A DNA stretch of 64,000 nt, taken from assembly GCA_965153455.1 (NCBI GenBank), contig OZ234502.1, positions 12,555,495 through 12,619,494 on the forward strand. The letters are read 5' to 3'. The position numbers were made by a program, and so were the translations under genes. This document shows positions 61,260-64,000 of this stretch, piece after piece. The stretch comes from Sphagnum compactum. Lineage: Eukaryota > Bryophyta > Sphagnopsida > Sphagnales. The stretch's first letter is position 1. Every line of letters starts with the position of its first letter. Under the pieces are notes generated by a model. The model was not told the DNA's origin, ran no database searches, and saw only the letters and a list, made by a program, of their open reading frames with translations.

Positions 61260-64000
61260 CATGCACATGAAGGAAGAATAGGGGTAGTTTGTTGTGGGGG
61301 AGATGGATTGGCCTAACATCTTCAAGAAAAGTAAGTAGGTAAAAATGCAAACGTTTTGCTTGGCCATACTCCATAGCCCCTCCATCTTTGATCTGCCAAA
61401 GAGAGAATACACCATCTTGACTCAATCCCCTTTTTGAACATTTTTGATATTTTTTATTTGTAATCCATGTAGGGATGCACAAACATCTTCTAAAAGTGTT
61501 TTTACAATTTTCAAGAAATTATAAATTTGAAGACATGCATTTGATTACTCATAAAAGCTTAAGGGACACTTACAAATTGTTTATGATTTTTTGACATGGT
61601 TCAAAAAACATAAGAAATCTAATCTTCATTACTAACGTTTGTAAACCTTATTACATTGTTGCCAACTTGTACAAAGGTTCTAGTGCACCTTCTTACGAGG
61701 CACTATATTACAATGTTTTCAAGCTTTTTATTTTCACTTTTTTCAACTATGAGGAATTTGGCTCACCTTTTTAGCTTTGAGGGTTTTCAAAACACCACAC
61801 ATAAAATTCAAAGGTGAGTTTATCTAAAGAATTGTTGTTCATTATTAAAAAATGTTATTCAATTGAGAAATAAAGATTAGAATTTTAAATGAATACAATA
61901 TTATGCACTATAAGTCCAAGGGCCACATATTCTTCTTTGATTGATCTCAATAAAAGAACTCTTATAACTAAGGGGTTGAACAAGGATTAAAAAAAAAGAG
62001 TTGTATTCATTGTAAGCCACAATCATCCATAACATCTAATAAAGGTTCATCTCATGCTATTTCCGTAACTCACACCATTATAAAGCTATCAATCATGTTT
62101 GAAATAATTAGAAAAATAACCAAAAGATGGCAACATCTTGTTAATTCAAAACAATATCATTTGTTTACCCTAATGTCAACATGGTTGAAACTCTCAAAAG
62201 TTTTTGAAGTACTAATTCATTCAATGTTAATCAAAATCCATTAAAATCCAAGATTGGATTTTGTAAACTTAAATAGTTAAGTTAGGTAAGGTTCAAGCAT
62301 GGACCAACACACATTCATTATTATAAAAAGATCGGCCAAAAATTTGCATTAACATTTTACACTCCTCCAACCTCCACACACAATAAATGAGTTCAAAAGA
62401 AGGATGGAGATGAGAATGACTTTTCGAAACTTGTTGGTTTTCATTTGCACTTACCTCAACCAATTCCTTGATGATAATTACTCAATAACTATATCATTGT
62501 GTTGCAAATTCATGAACATATGTTTTTATGTCATTCTCTATGATTGTTTGCATTTTGAAAAAAAAATAACATTGGATTTAAGAGAATTGATTAAATATGT
62601 TGCAAGTTCAAAAACTTAATCCAAGTTTGGAACCCCTTTTCATTCAAAGTATCACAAGTCTTTCCATATAACTTCATGTCCAATGCTATAATGCTTGAAT
62701 GAAGCATTTTTCAATCAATGAACTATTCTCCCAAGATATTAACTTTTCACTTTAGATCCTTCTAGATCCTTCCTCTTCCGAGTTGGGAGTTCCCATTTTG
62801 TATCCTAATGAGGATTGAAATATATTCATCACCTCCTTCCAATTATATTTTCCTAATTTCCACCCTTGTTTTAAATCGCTTTCCTTAAGCTCCACCTTTG
62901 ATCCCACCTATGGTTAAAAAATGTTTCATGAAGTTTTAACATATCGAAGGTAATTAACATCTAAAATAATTCAGTCAAGTAAAATTACTAATCTATTTTT
63001 TTATTATTCCATTTGAATGCCTTTTAACTCAATGCATTGTACTATTTGCTTGTGTAGTACATATTCTCACATAATAAGTTAAGAAGTAGGCCTTTTACAT
63101 CAAAGTATTTTCTTTACCATCTTGATCCATCAATAAATTAAAATTTCTCTAGTTTGTTGAATTCCCATTTTGCTAGGCTTCCTTGTGATTGAATTTTCTT
63201 GTTCCCCATACCCTATAGAATGTTAAATTTTTTTTGTTCCATCTTTATTCATAATAATACATAATTTTTGCATTCTTTTTTCATGCAACATTTTTTCAAA
63301 TTGGTTATGATGTAGATCACAAGAAACCCAAATTACACAATCAAATGATGAATTGTTCCATAATACAACCCTAGATTTGAATGATATTCAACAACCCCAT
63401 GAAGAAGAACTAATCAAACAAGCAATGTGTTCATTTCTGAACTTTGAGCAAATCACTAAACCATGACACCATAAGTTCGATTCCAATACATGTTCATTGG
63501 TATTATTGCTTGAAGTCAAACCTATTGTTGATGGTGAACTTGAAATCTTATATAAACGCATTTATGAAAGTGATGAAACTACTATTTGATGTGGTTTTCA
63601 ATCCTTGGAGTCGACCGTTAGTGGTGGTTATGTGATATGATCCTTTAAGTTTTTGTTGATTTTTGAATAGATTTCGAACTCACACTATTTATCACCTCCT
63701 AAAGTTCTTACAGTTTTAGGGTTTTTGTAGTAGGAAAGACAAAAGAATTTTTTTTTTGGAAAATAAATTATTTGAAAATTTTAGTATGGGTGTTATGTAG
63801 AAAAAATATGTGAGAAGTTTGACCATATCATAATAAAGTTCTAGTTCTTAGGGTAAAGATATTTGGGTTTTATGTATTCTGAAATTTATCACTTTTAATA
63901 AAACAACTTATACTCCCTTCTTTAATGCTTACATTGTCAAAATCTTAAATGTATTGAAAAAAAAATGTAAAAAAATGATTTAATTTAACCTTGCAAGCAC
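61260..64000. other. AT-rich intergenic DNA, no gene seen
   Basis: No conserved frame, RNA gene or complete transposon recognised. Confidence 0.5.

Overview
The window is nuclear DNA from a land plant. The evidence is multi-exon genes with GT-AG introns, three plant or plant-type proteins (a TOM1-type membrane protein, a plant-specific RING E3 ligase, a SagB-type nitroreductase with an added N-terminus), TTTAGGG-type interstitial telomeric repeats, and many decayed plant transposons of the Ty1/copia, Ty3/gypsy, CACTA, pogo/Tigger and MITE types. The sparse genes in AT-rich repeats, and a SagB-type gene that I do not know from flowering-plant models, lean towards a non-flowering land plant (bryophyte, lycophyte, fern or gymnosperm). 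That is inference; the species cannot be read from the sequence.

Only three genes look intact. Each lies in a GC-richer island. (1) 21726-24568, minus: TOM1-like seven-pass membrane protein, 11 coding exons, 290 aa. (2) 35870-39819, minus: RING-type E3 ligase, 7 coding exons, about 883 aa, with a probable 5'-UTR intron reaching about 40436. (3) 55545-58540, plus: SagB/ThcOx-type FMN nitroreductase with two domains, 6 exons, 630 aa. All exon phases join in frame.

The rest is mainly mobile DNA. 3700-6346 is a non-autonomous LTR retrotransposon (minus orientation, TSD CAATT). 6613-9220 is a broken pogo-like transposase (minus) split by a probable solo LTR (7032-7988). Next to it is a 2.7 kb CACTA element (9321-12018, TSD TCC), then a second copy of the LTR family (12600-13400). 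About 27.2-35.15 kb is an element with kilobase-long diverged terminal inverted repeats around a decayed Ulp1 (SUMO-protease-like) gene. Four copies of a MITE family lie at 15.3, 43.9, 45.8 and 46.5 kb; the last is complete with TA target duplication. 50789-53003 is a complete 2.2 kb copia-type element (TSD AATAC) with gag remnants and no recognisable pol. Several degenerate minisatellites and telomere-like blocks fill other gaps.

The three genes are unrelated in function and form no cluster. The most unusual items are the bacterial-type SagB gene, the long-TIR element with the Ulp1 gene, and a 110-bp triplication in a RING-gene intron that copies the 3' splice site.
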